From assembly GCF_003344965.1 (NCBI RefSeq), contig NZ_CP031194.1, forward strand, positions 7,316,001 to 7,380,000: a stretch of 64,000 nt of DNA, read 5' to 3'. Source of the DNA: Streptomyces paludis (GTDB taxonomy: Bacteria; Actinomycetota; Actinomycetes; Streptomycetales; Streptomycetaceae). Shown in pieces: positions 53,274 to 62,575 of this stretch. How positions within the stretch are numbered: the stretch's first letter is position 1; the number at the start of each line of letters is the position of its first letter. The translations under genes were made by a program, and so were the position numbers. The notes under the pieces are model-generated. The model was given only the letters and a program-made list of their open reading frames with translations. It had not been told where the DNA came from and searched no databases.

Positions 53274-53320
53274 CGGCCGGCCCGGACGGCTCCTCACCAT
53301 GCCGCCGTCCGGGCCGGCCG
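53274..53320. other. Very strong intergenic hairpin inside the PUFA operon
   Basis: 17-bp perfect arms (53274-53290 and 53304-53320) with a 13-nt loop in the 104-bp gap between the two synthase genes. It could act as a partial terminator, RNA processing or stability element that sets subunit ratio. Confidence 0.7.
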
Positions 53321-53348
53321 TCGCTCCAGAAGGGACCCGAGAGCTGTC

Positions 53349-56300
53349 ATGAGCAAGTACGCCATCACCGGCCTCTCCTGCCTGTTCCCGGGCGCGGAGA
53401 CGCCTGCCGAGTTCTGGCAGAACCTCCGCTCCGGCGTCGACAGCCGCCGGGAGGGAGGCGAGGAAGTCTTCGGCCGCACGCCCGGACCTCGCGACATGGA
53501 CCCGCAGCACGAGATCTACTGCCGCCGGGGCGGCTTCGTCACCGGCTTCGACTTCGACCCCGAGGGCTATCTCCTCGACCCCGACCGTCTCTCCGGCCTC
53601 GACCGGATCTTCCACTGGTCCCTGCACGTGGCCCGGGAGGCGCTGCGCGACAGCGGACACGCCGGCCGCCCGGACATCCTGGCCCGCACCGGCCTCGTCC
53701 TCGGCAACTACTCCTTCCCGACGCCGGCTTCGGCCCGGGTCAGCGTGCCGCTCGTCCAGGAAGCCGTGCTGGAGGGGCTGCGGCGGGCCGGTCATCCTGC
53801 GCTCGGCGCGCTCGCGCCCGACGGCGACCGTATCGACCCCGCCCTGATCAACGCCGAGGACCTGCGGGTCAGCGGCTCCCCGGCCACCGTCGCCGCCGCC
53901 GCGCTCGGGCTCGGCGGCCCCCGCTACGCGCTCGACGCCGCCTGCTCGTCCGCCCTGTACGCGCTCAAGCTCGCCTGCGACCATCTCGCCGCCGGGCAGG
54001 CCGACCTGGTCCTGGCCGGAGGCGTCTGCGCACCCGACCCGACCCTGATCCACCTCTCCTTCGGCGATCTCCAGGCATACCCGCGCGACGGGTTCAGCCA
54101 GCCCTTCGACAGCCGCTCCGGAGGCATCCTCACCGGCCAGGGCGCCGGCATGCTGGCCGTCAGACGGCTGGCCGACGCGGTGCGCGACGGCGACCGTATC
54201 CACGCCGTCGTCGACGGCATCGGACTGACCAACGACGGCAGCGGACGCCACCTCCTCGTGCCGCAGGGCGCCGGACAGACCGGCTCGTACGAACTCGCCT
54301 ACGAGCGGGCCGGGGTCGACCCCGCCACCATCGACTACCTGGAGTGCCACGCCACCGGCACGCCCATCGGTGACGCCACCGAGATCCAGTCCGTGGCCGA
54401 GTTCTTCGGCGCGGCGGGCAGCCCCCCGCTGATCGGCTCCGTCAAGGGCAACATCGGCCATCTGCTCACCGTGGCCGGCTTCAGCAGCATGCTCAAGGTC
54501 ATCCTCGCCATGGACCACGGCCACCTCCCGCCGACCATCGGTGTCGACCGGCCCATCCGCGCCAAGGACGGCCGGGTCGGTGAGGAGTCCCTCGTACGGA
54601 CCGGCCGCCCCTGGCCCGAGCACGACGGGCCCCGCCGGGCCGCGGTCTCCGCGTTCGGCTTCGGCGGCACCAACGCGCATGTCGTCCTCTCCCAGCCGGA
54701 GTCCCAGCGGGCGTCGGAGCCGGCGCCGGCCGGTCCCGCCCCCACCCCGGTGCCCGCGCTCGACATCGCCGGACTTGGCGCGCACTTCGGGGCGTTCGAC
54801 TCCCTCGACGCGTACGAGCGCGCCGTCCACGGCGGCCGTGACGCGCTGGGCCCGCTGCCCGAACGGCGCTGGCGCGGCCTCGACCAGACCCGCGGCGGCT
54901 CCCTGGAGCACGGCGCGGGCATCTCGCCCGACGCCCTGCCGCACGGCGCGTTCGTCGACGGCCTCGGCATCGACCCGATGGACCTGCGGATCCCGCCCGC
55001 CGACCTGCGCACCTACAACCTTCAGCACGCCCTCGCCATCAAGGTCGCCGACGAGGCCCTGCACGACGCCGGGTACAGCCGCGCCGTGGCCAAGGGCGCG
55101 AGCGCGCCGCCCGAGCGCCGGATCGCCGTCGTCGTCGGCATGGAGATCGAACCCACCACTCATCTGCGGATCACCCGCTACGGACTGGGCACCTTCGTCC
55201 GCGAGGAGTTCGCGCGCGCCGGCGTCCCGGTCGACGAGGCGGAGCTGGCCCGGCTCACCGCCGCGGGCCGCGACGCGGTCGTCGACCCGATCGTCGCCAA
55301 CGAGGTGCTGAGCTACATCGGCAATGTGATGGCGAGCCGTATCTCGTCCCTCTGGAACCTGACCGGCCCCTCGTTCACCGTCTCCTCCGACGGCTCCGGC
55401 ACCGCCGAGGCCCTCCAGGTCGCGCGGCTGCTGCTGCTCGACCCGGGCATCGAAGCCGTCCTGGTCGGAGCCGTCGACCTCGCCGGCTCCGCCGAGAACC
55501 TGCTGCTGCGGTCCGACGCGGTCGCCGGGGCCGGACTCACCTTCGCCGAAGGCTCCGAGGGCCGCCGTACGGGCGAGGGCGCCGGCGCGGTCGTCGTCAC
55601 CCGGCGCGGGGAGGCCGCGGCGCCCGTCTACGCCCGGCTGGAATCGCTCGCGATCCGGCACGCCCCACCGGTGCGCGGCCGGGTGCCCGAGGCCGACGCC
55701 GGCACCTACGCGGCGGCGGCCGAGGCCGCGCTCACCGCGGCGGGCATCACCGCCGAGGACGTCGGCTACGTGGAGGCCCACGCCGGCGGCACCCCCGCCC
55801 AGGACCTGGCCGAGATCGCGGGCCTGGCCCAGGTGTTCCCGGCGGCGGCCGGCGAAGCCGGCACAGGCGGTACGGACCGTACGGGCGGCCCCGCCGGCCG
55901 GGTCGCGCTCGGCAGCGCCAAGGCGCAGATCGGTGACGCCGGCTGCGCCGCGACCATGGCCGGACTGATCCGGGCCGTGCTCTGCCTGCACCACGGCTAT
56001 GTCCCGGGCACCACCGGCTGGACCCGCCCCGCCGCCGAACTCGCCGCCGGCTTCGCCGCCTCGGCGCTGTACGTACCGGACGCCTCCCGCCCGTGGCTGC
56101 GCCGGACCGCCGCGTCCCGCCGCCACGCGACCGTGGGCTTCATCGGCGCGGCCGGCGCGCACGGCCATCTCGTCCTGTCCGCCGAGTCGACCCGGGGCAC
56201 CGTCGTGCCCAGCGACTGGCGGCGCGCGGACGGGCCCCTCGTCCTGCCGCTGTCGGCCGACTCGTTCGACGGGCTGCTCGCCGTGATCGAACGGCACCGG

Positions 56301-59300
56301 GAGCTGCTCGCCGGCGACGCCGACCCGTACGACCTGGCCCGCGAGGCGGCCCGGCGGCTGTCAGGACGGACGGTGCGTGCCGTGCTCGTCGGACGGCACC
56401 GGGCCGAACTCCGCGCCCAACTCGACCTCGCCGCCCGGGACCTGCCCGCCACGTACGCCTCCGGCGGCGAGTGGACCACACCGGCCGGCAGCTGCTTCGC
56501 CGCCCGCCCGATCGGACCCGACGGCAGGGTCGCGCTGGTCTACCCGGGCGCGTTCAACTCCTATCCCGGGCTCGGCCAGGATCTCTTCCGCGCCTTCCCC
56601 GGACTGCTGGAGCGCTTCGAGAGCCAGGCCGACGCGCCGGAACGGCACCTGCGGGCCGCCGATCTGTACCCGCGGACCACCACCGCCCCGGGGCGGCGCG
56701 AGCTGATGGAGCTGGAGACCTCCCTCGGCGAGGACATCCCGTTCATGCTCGCCACCGGCACCAGCTTCGCGATCCTCTACACCGACCTCGTCCGGGACGT
56801 CCTCGGCATCACCGCGCACGGCGGATTCGGCTACAGCCTCGGCGAGTCGAGCATGCTCTTCGCCACCGGCGGCTGGCGGCCGGAGGGCCGGGACGACGCC
56901 CTCATCAGCAACACGCCGATCTTCAAGGACCGGCTGTGCGGACCGCGCCGTACGGTGCGCGAGGCATGGCGGCTGCCCGACGCGACGCCGGACGCGGCGG
57001 TCTGGGCGAGCCATGTGCTGCTCACCGACGCCGCGTCCGTACGGGCGGTGCTGCCCCGGTACGACCGGGTCCACCTCACCCATGTCAACACCCCCGCCGA
57101 ACTGGTCATCGCGGGCGATCCGGCCCAGTGCAAGGCCCTGATCAAGGAGGTCGGCTGCCCCGCCGCGCGGTCGCCCGTCAACGCCGTCATGCACTGCCCG
57201 GTGGTCGACGCCGAACTGGACGGACTCGCCGGGCTGAACGACTACCCCACGGGCTCGTCCGACGGTCTCGAACTGTTCAGCGCCTACGACTACGAGGCGC
57301 TGCCCGCCCTGGACCGCAAGGAGATCGCCCGCCGGATCGCCCACACCCTGCGCTCCCCGATCGACTTCCCGCGGCTGGTGCGCGGCGCTCACGCGCGCGG
57401 CTTCCGCTACTTCATCGAGGTCGGGCCCGGCGCCACCTGCTCCCGCTGGGTCCGCGAGACCCTCGGGAACGACGCGCATGTGGCGCTGCCGGTCGACCGC
57501 CGGGGCGTGCCCGCCGCCAAGTCCGTCGCCCAGCTCGCCGCCCGGCTGACCGCCCACGGTCTCGACCTGGATCTGACCGCGCTGCTGGAGTCGGCCGCCG
57601 AGCGTGTCCCGGCCCGCCGGGCCCGCCCCACCCGCTTCCGGGTGGGCGGCGCGGACCCGGCCCCGGCGCGGATCGCGCGTGAACTGACCACGTCCCGCGC
57701 GCCGGTGGGGAACCCCGGCACCCCGGTGGCGGCTCCGACAACAACCCCGGCGGCGGCTCCCGTCGCTGCCCCGGCCGCGGCCCCGGCGGCGACGGCCGCG
57801 GTCACGGTCGCGGGAGCCGCCGGGCCCGCCCGCGCCGCGGTCACCGGCCCGGCCGCCGCTCCGGCCGCCGCCGCGGCCTCCCTACCGGCCGCTCCCGCCG
57901 CCGGTACGGGCGTACCCCGCCCCGTCTCCCGCGCCGCGGAACCCGTTCCCGCGCCGGCCACCGCCCCCGTCCCGTCCGTACCGCCGGAGGACTCAGCTCT
58001 CATGCCAGCAGACCCGACCCTCGCCGACGCCGAGGTCATCGCCTTCGACGGCACCCCGATCCCTTACCTGCCCTGGTCCCAGCACACGCCGGACGGCACG
58101 GGCGCCTCCGCCGCCCCCCTGCCGCCCGCGGCACCGCCCGTGACCCCGTCCGGCCCGTCCGTACCGTCCGCCCCGGCGGGCCCGGCCGGGTACGGGCGCG
58201 GCGAGTCCTCGGCCGCCGTCGCGGCCGACCTCGTACGGGAGATGCGCAAGCAGATGGTCGCCACCCACTCGGTGGTGATGGAGACCCAGCACATCCTTCA
58301 GTCGGCCACGCTCAACCGGATGGAAGCGGCCCTGGACGGCGCCGCGCCCGCCGCGCCCGTCCCGGCCGCCCCGGTCGGCCACGCGCCCGCGTACGCGGCG
58401 CTCCCGCCCGCCCCCGAGGCCCCCGCCGTTCCGGTGGCCCCGGCCGCCGCCCCGGCCCCGGTCCGGCCCACCGCCGTCACCACCACCGGCGACCGCGCCC
58501 GCGCCCGCGAGGAAGGCGTCGTCTGGGACGAGGCCGACCTCCTGGAGTTCGCCGTCGGCTCCGTCGCCAAGGTGTTCGGCCCCGAGTTCGGTGTGATCGA
58601 CGGATACGCCCAGCGCGTCCGGCTGCCCGCACCGCCGTACCACTTCGTCACCCGTGTCACGGCGATCGAGGGAAAGACCGGGGAGTTCAGGCCCTCGACC
58701 ATCACCACCGAGTACGACGTCCCCGAGGACGCCTGGTACGCCGTCGACGGCGGTGTCCCGCCGGCCGTCACGGTCGAGGCCGGTCAGTGCGACCTCCTGC
58801 TGGTCAGCTACCTCGGCATCGACTTCCGCAACAAGGGCGAGCGGGTCTACCGCCTGCTCGACAGCACCCTGATCTTCCGCGGAAACCTGCCCCGCACCGG
58901 CCAGACCCTGCGCTACGACATCTCCATCGACCGCTTCGTCCACCAGGGCGAGACCACCCTCTTCTTCTTCAGCTACAAGTGCTACGCCGACGGCGAGCTG
59001 ATCCTCGAACTGCACGACGCCTGCGCCGGTTTCTTCAGTCAGCAGGAGCTGGACACCCCGCTCGGCGTCGTGATGACGGAGAAGGAGAAGGCCGCCCGCG
59101 CCGCCCTGCCCCGGGGCTACTTCAAGCCCCTCGCGTACACCGAGAAGAACCGCCTTGACCGCGACGACCTCGCCCTCCTCGCCGAGGGCCGCCCCGGCGA
59201 TGTCTTCGGCCCGGACCACGCGCAGGACCCCGGCGTCAACCCGGCACTGCGGCTGCCGGACGAGAAGCTCCGCATGGTCGACGAGGTGGTCATCGACCGC

Positions 59301-60902
59301 AAGGGCGGCCCGCGCGGCCTCGGCACACTCAGCGCCGTCAAGAAACTGACGCCCGACGCCTGGTACTTCATCTGCCACTTCCCCGACGACCATGTGCTGG
59401 CCGGCTCGCTGGTCGCCGAGGGCGCCGTCCAGCTGCTCCAGATCTACCTCCTGCACCAGGGCATGCATCTGACCCTCCCCGACGCCCGCTTCCAGTGCGT
59501 CACCGACACCCCCATCGAGGTGCAGGTCCGCGGCCAGATCACCCAGGCCCACGAGGAGATCCGCTACGAGGTCGAGGTCATGGAGCTGACGCTCCTGCCG
59601 CGCGCCACCGTGATCGCCGACGTCCTCATCTACCTCGGCGACAAGCCGGTCATCCGGATGAAGAACCTCGGCCTCCAGGTCCGGGAGAAGGAAGGCACGC
59701 CCTACCGCCCCGAGGCCGGCGGCATCCCCCAGTTCCTCGGCCGCCGCAACCGCTCCGGCGAAGCCGCGATGATCAACGAAATGCATCTGGCGCACGCCGC
59801 CAAGGGCCTGCTCGACGTGGCGATGGGACCGGAGTTCGAGGTCTACCGCAACAGCCGCGCGCCCTACATCCCCAACGGCGACTTCCAGTTCGTCGACCGC
59901 GTCATGTCCCTCAAGGGCGTCCGCGGCGAACTGTCGCCCGGCTCCGAGATGGTCACCGAGTACGACTCCCCGGCCGACGCCTGGTACTACGAGCAGAACG
60001 CGCACCCGCACATGCCGAACGCCGTCTACATGGAAAGCTCCCTCCAGGCGGCGATCTTCCTCGGCTACTACCTCGGCGCCACACTGAAGAACACCGACGA
60101 GCAGTACGCGATCCGCAACCTCGACGGCCGCGCCACCCTGGTGAAGGACATCGACCTGCGCGGCAAAACCGTCCGCCACCACTCCACCCTGCTGATGACC
60201 AGCGCCGTCCAGGGCGCCGTGCTCCAGAACTTCCGCTACGAACTCTCCGCCGACGGCGAGGTCTTCTACACCGGCGAGTCGCTCTTCGGCTACTTCAGCG
60301 CCGCGGCCCTCGCCAACCAGGTCGGCCTCGACAGCGGCCAGTACGTCGTCCCCTGGATCGAGGCCGAGCAGCCCGACCCGGCCCGGGTCCGCCGTATCGA
60401 ACTCCCCGCGGACGCACCGGCGTTCACCGACCCGGCCGGCGGCCATCTGCGTCTGCCCGGCGACAAGTTCGCCCTCGTGGACCATGTCGACCTGATGACC
60501 GGCGGCGGCCGGCACGGCCACGGCTATCTGCACGGCTACCGCGCGATCCGGCCCGACGAGTGGTACTTCGACTGCCACTTCCACCGCGACCCCGTGATGC
60601 CCGGCTCGCTCGGCGTCGAGGCGGTCCTCCAGGCGCTGCGCCTGTTCGTCCTGGACCAGAACCTCGCCGACGGCATCGCCCGCCCCCGCTTCGCGATGGC
60701 CACCGGTGTCGAGACGGCGTGGAAGTACCGCGGCCAGATCCTCCGCCACGACAAGGAACTCTTCTTCGACGCGCACATCAAGGAGGTCCGGCGGGAGGAG
60801 GGCCGTCTGCTGGTGATCGCGGACGCCGATCTGTGGAAGCCGGGTCTGCGCATCTACGAACTGACCGACCTGGCCATCGAGGTCCGTTCCGCCGAGGCGT
60901 GA
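53349..60902 (+). CDS. PUFA synthase subunit C: KS-CLF-AT-DH-DH (Pfa3-like)
   Basis: Second megasynthase subunit of about 2517 residues. An active KS covers about 3-445 (C199 in DAACSSA, ECHATGT, GNIGHLLTVAG). A chain-length factor covers about 470-930, where the nucleophile position is Gly (G682 in SSDGSGTAEAL). An AT covers about 1055-1350 with S1163 in GYSLGESS. After disordered Ala/Pro linkers (about 1440-1620) and a short helical segment come two FabA-like DH didomains (about 1725-2130 and 2140-2510) with active-site His 2010 (CHFPDDHVLAGSL) and His 2410 (CHFHRDPVMPGSL). An AT between CLF and DH is the myxobacterial Pfa3 layout; the terminal AGPAT domain of those enzymes is missing, so release must occur otherwise. 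ATG 53349. Confidence 0.92.
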   Translation: MSKYAITGLSCLFPGAETPAEFWQNLRSGVDSRREGGEEVFGRTPGPRDMDPQHEIYCRRGGFVTGFDFDPEGYLLDPDRLSGLDRIFHWSLHVAREALRDSGHAGRPDILARTGLVLGNYSFPTPASARVSVPLVQEAVLEGLRRAGHPALGALAPDGDRIDPALINAEDLRVSGSPATVAAAALGLGGPRYALDAACSSALYALKLACDHLAAGQADLVLAGGVCAPDPTLIHLSFGDLQAYPRDGFSQPFDSRSGGILTGQGAGMLAVRRLADAVRDGDRIHAVVDGIGLTNDGSGRHLLVPQGAGQTGSYELAYERAGVDPATIDYLECHATGTPIGDATEIQSVAEFFGAAGSPPLIGSVKGNIGHLLTVAGFSSMLKVILAMDHGHLPPTIGVDRPIRAKDGRVGEESLVRTGRPWPEHDGPRRAAVSAFGFGGTNAHVVLSQPESQRASEPAPAGPAPTPVPALDIAGLGAHFGAFDSLDAYERAVHGGRDALGPLPERRWRGLDQTRGGSLEHGAGISPDALPHGAFVDGLGIDPMDLRIPPADLRTYNLQHALAIKVADEALHDAGYSRAVAKGASAPPERRIAVVVGMEIEPTTHLRITRYGLGTFVREEFARAGVPVDEAELARLTAAGRDAVVDPIVANEVLSYIGNVMASRISSLWNLTGPSFTVSSDGSGTAEALQVARLLLLDPGIEAVLVGAVDLAGSAENLLLRSDAVAGAGLTFAEGSEGRRTGEGAGAVVVTRRGEAAAPVYARLESLAIRHAPPVRGRVPEADAGTYAAAAEAALTAAGITAEDVGYVEAHAGGTPAQDLAEIAGLAQVFPAAAGEAGTGGTDRTGGPAGRVALGSAKAQIGDAGCAATMAGLIRAVLCLHHGYVPGTTGWTRPAAELAAGFAASALYVPDASRPWLRRTAASRRHATVGFIGAAGAHGHLVLSAESTRGTVVPSDWRRADGPLVLPLSADSFDGLLAVIERHRELLAGDADPYDLAREAARRLSGRTVRAVLVGRHRAELRAQLDLAARDLPATYASGGEWTTPAGSCFAARPIGPDGRVALVYPGAFNSYPGLGQDLFRAFPGLLERFESQADAPERHLRAADLYPRTTTAPGRRELMELETSLGEDIPFMLATGTSFAILYTDLVRDVLGITAHGGFGYSLGESSMLFATGGWRPEGRDDALISNTPIFKDRLCGPRRTVREAWRLPDATPDAAVWASHVLLTDAASVRAVLPRYDRVHLTHVNTPAELVIAGDPAQCKALIKEVGCPAARSPVNAVMHCPVVDAELDGLAGLNDYPTGSSDGLELFSAYDYEALPALDRKEIARRIAHTLRSPIDFPRLVRGAHARGFRYFIEVGPGATCSRWVRETLGNDAHVALPVDRRGVPAAKSVAQLAARLTAHGLDLDLTALLESAAERVPARRARPTRFRVGGADPAPARIARELTTSRAPVGNPGTPVAAPTTTPAAAPVAAPAAAPAATAAVTVAGAAGPARAAVTGPAAAPAAAAASLPAAPAAGTGVPRPVSRAAEPVPAPATAPVPSVPPEDSALMPADPTLADAEVIAFDGTPIPYLPWSQHTPDGTGASAAPLPPAAPPVTPSGPSVPSAPAGPAGYGRGESSAAVAADLVREMRKQMVATHSVVMETQHILQSATLNRMEAALDGAAPAAPVPAAPVGHAPAYAALPPAPEAPAVPVAPAAAPAPVRPTAVTTTGDRARAREEGVVWDEADLLEFAVGSVAKVFGPEFGVIDGYAQRVRLPAPPYHFVTRVTAIEGKTGEFRPSTITTEYDVPEDAWYAVDGGVPPAVTVEAGQCDLLLVSYLGIDFRNKGERVYRLLDSTLIFRGNLPRTGQTLRYDISIDRFVHQGETTLFFFSYKCYADGELILELHDACAGFFSQQELDTPLGVVMTEKEKAARAALPRGYFKPLAYTEKNRLDRDDLALLAEGRPGDVFGPDHAQDPGVNPALRLPDEKLRMVDEVVIDRKGGPRGLGTLSAVKKLTPDAWYFICHFPDDHVLAGSLVAEGAVQLLQIYLLHQGMHLTLPDARFQCVTDTPIEVQVRGQITQAHEEIRYEVEVMELTLLPRATVIADVLIYLGDKPVIRMKNLGLQVREKEGTPYRPEAGGIPQFLGRRNRSGEAAMINEMHLAHAAKGLLDVAMGPEFEVYRNSRAPYIPNGDFQFVDRVMSLKGVRGELSPGSEMVTEYDSPADAWYYEQNAHPHMPNAVYMESSLQAAIFLGYYLGATLKNTDEQYAIRNLDGRATLVKDIDLRGKTVRHHSTLLMTSAVQGAVLQNFRYELSADGEVFYTGESLFGYFSAAALANQVGLDSGQYVVPWIEAEQPDPARVRRIELPADAPAFTDPAGGHLRLPGDKFALVDHVDLMTGGGRHGHGYLHGYRAIRPDEWYFDCHFHRDPVMPGSLGVEAVLQALRLFVLDQNLADGIARPRFAMATGVETAWKYRGQILRHDKELFFDAHIKEVRREEGRLLVIADADLWKPGLRIYELTDLAIEVRSAEA

Positions 60903-60949
60903 CGGCCCGTCCGCACCCGCCGCAGCTCAGCCAAGGAGCTTCGTTTCCC

Positions 60950-62575
60950 ATGAATATTCGCGACACCCCCCTGCGCTGGTACGGGGAGCGGTACCCCAGC
61001 ACCGACCCCGGCGACATCTACCGCGCGCTCGCCGAACTGGACCAGCCCTGCTTCATCGCCGTCACCCCCGAGGGCATCGGCGCGGTCGCCGGCGGCTTCG
61101 CCTCCCCCGAGGGCGACGGTCTGCCGCTGCTCGCCGCCGTCCAGCCGCTGCCGCCGGAGCGCCTCGGCTCGGCCGCGTTCCGCGCCGCGCACGGCGTCGC
61201 CCAGCCGTACATGGCCGGTGCGATGGCCGGCGGCATCGCCTCCGCCGATATGGTGATCGCGCTGGCGAGGGAGGGCTTCCTCGCCTCCTTCGGCGCGGCC
61301 GGGCTGCTGCCCGAGCACATCGAGCGCACGCTCTCCCGGTTCGCCACCGAGATCCCCGGACTGCCGTACGCCGTCAACCTGATCCACAGCCCCAGCGAGG
61401 ACCGGCTGGAGCGGGAGGCCGTCGAACTGTTCCTGCGGCACGGGGTGCGCTGTGTGGAGGCGTCCGCGTACATGGACCTCACCCCGCACGTGGTGCGCTA
61501 CCGGCTGGCCGGGCTGCGCCGGGACCGGGACGGCCGGGTGGCCGTGGGGAACCGGCTGATCGCCAAGGTCTCCCGCACCGAGACCGCCGAGCGGTTCATG
61601 CGGCCGGCCCCGGCCGCGCTGGTCAACACCCTGCTGGAACAGGGCCTGATCACCTCCGAGGAGGCCGCGCTCGCCCACCATGTGCCGCTGGCCGACGACA
61701 TCACCGTGGAGGCCGACTCCGGCGGCCACACCGACCGGCGCCCGCTGCCCGCGCTGCTGCCGTCCATCCTGCGCCTGCGCGACAGCGTGCAGCGCGAGTT
61801 CCGGTACGCCGTACCGGTGCGCGTCGGCGCCGGCGGCGGCCTCGGCACCCCGGTCGCGGTGGCGGCGGCCTTCGCGATGGGCGCCGCCTACGTGGTCACC
61901 GGCTCGGTGAACCAGTCCTGTCTGGAGTCGGGCGCCTCCGCCCGCTCCAAGGCGATGCTCGCCGAGGCCGGTATCGCGGACTGCGAAATGGCCCCGGCCG
62001 CCGACATGTTCGAGATGGGCGTGGAGCTCCAGGTGCTGAAGAAGGGCACCCTGTTCCCCATGCGGGCCAAGCGCCTGTACGAGCTGTACCAGACCTACGA
62101 CGGGCTGGAGTCGATCCCGCCGGCCGACCGGGCCCGGCTGGAGCAGCAGATCTTCCGCCGCTCCCTGGAGGACGTCTGGCAGGAGTGCGTCGCGTACTTC
62201 GGCCGCCGCGACGCCGAGCAGCTGGAGCGCGCCGCCGGCAGCCCCAAGCGCCGGATGGCCCTGGTCTTCCGCTGGTATCTCGGCATGTCCTCGCGCTGGG
62301 CCGTCACCGGTGACGCGGACCGGACCATGGACTACCAGGTCTGGTGCGGACCGGCGATGGGCAGCTTCAACGACTGGGTGACCGGCAGCTATCTGAAGAC
62401 CCCGGGCAACCGCCGGGTCGCGGACGTCGCCCACCACCTGATGCGCGGCGCCGCCTTCCACACCCGGCTCGCCCAGCTGCGTACCGCGGGTGTGCACATC
62501 CCGCCGACCGCCGCGGACTACCGGCCCGTCCCGCTGGAGACCCCGGCGCACGACTCCTCGGCGGGGGCACGATGA
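60950..62575 (+). CDS. pfaD: FMN-dependent trans enoyl reductase, PfaD-like
   Basis: Enoyl-ACP reductase of 541 residues of the PfaD/2-nitropropane-dioxygenase-like family, acting in trans to saturate selected double bonds during PUFA synthesis. Visible marks are AGAMAGGIASADMVIALAREGFLASFGAAGL, NLIHSPSE, the flavin-binding EADSGGHTDRRP near residues 254-265, and VRVGAGGGLGTPVAVAAAFAMGA with GSVNQSCLESG. The C-terminal FRWYLGMSSRWAVTGDADRTMDYQVWCGPAMGSFNDWV is specific to PfaD proteins. ATG 60950 follows AAGGAG. Stop and next start overlap (ATGA). Confidence 0.95.
   Translation: MNIRDTPLRWYGERYPSTDPGDIYRALAELDQPCFIAVTPEGIGAVAGGFASPEGDGLPLLAAVQPLPPERLGSAAFRAAHGVAQPYMAGAMAGGIASADMVIALAREGFLASFGAAGLLPEHIERTLSRFATEIPGLPYAVNLIHSPSEDRLEREAVELFLRHGVRCVEASAYMDLTPHVVRYRLAGLRRDRDGRVAVGNRLIAKVSRTETAERFMRPAPAALVNTLLEQGLITSEEAALAHHVPLADDITVEADSGGHTDRRPLPALLPSILRLRDSVQREFRYAVPVRVGAGGGLGTPVAVAAAFAMGAAYVVTGSVNQSCLESGASARSKAMLAEAGIADCEMAPAADMFEMGVELQVLKKGTLFPMRAKRLYELYQTYDGLESIPPADRARLEQQIFRRSLEDVWQECVAYFGRRDAEQLERAAGSPKRRMALVFRWYLGMSSRWAVTGDADRTMDYQVWCGPAMGSFNDWVTGSYLKTPGNRRVADVAHHLMRGAAFHTRLAQLRTAGVHIPPTAADYRPVPLETPAHDSSAGAR

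Noticed and set aside
55313..55600. Chain-length factor as a decayed ketosynthase or pseudogene
   Set aside because: The missing Cys (Gly at residue 682) is the expected feature of a CLF domain in PUFA synthases; the frame is intact.
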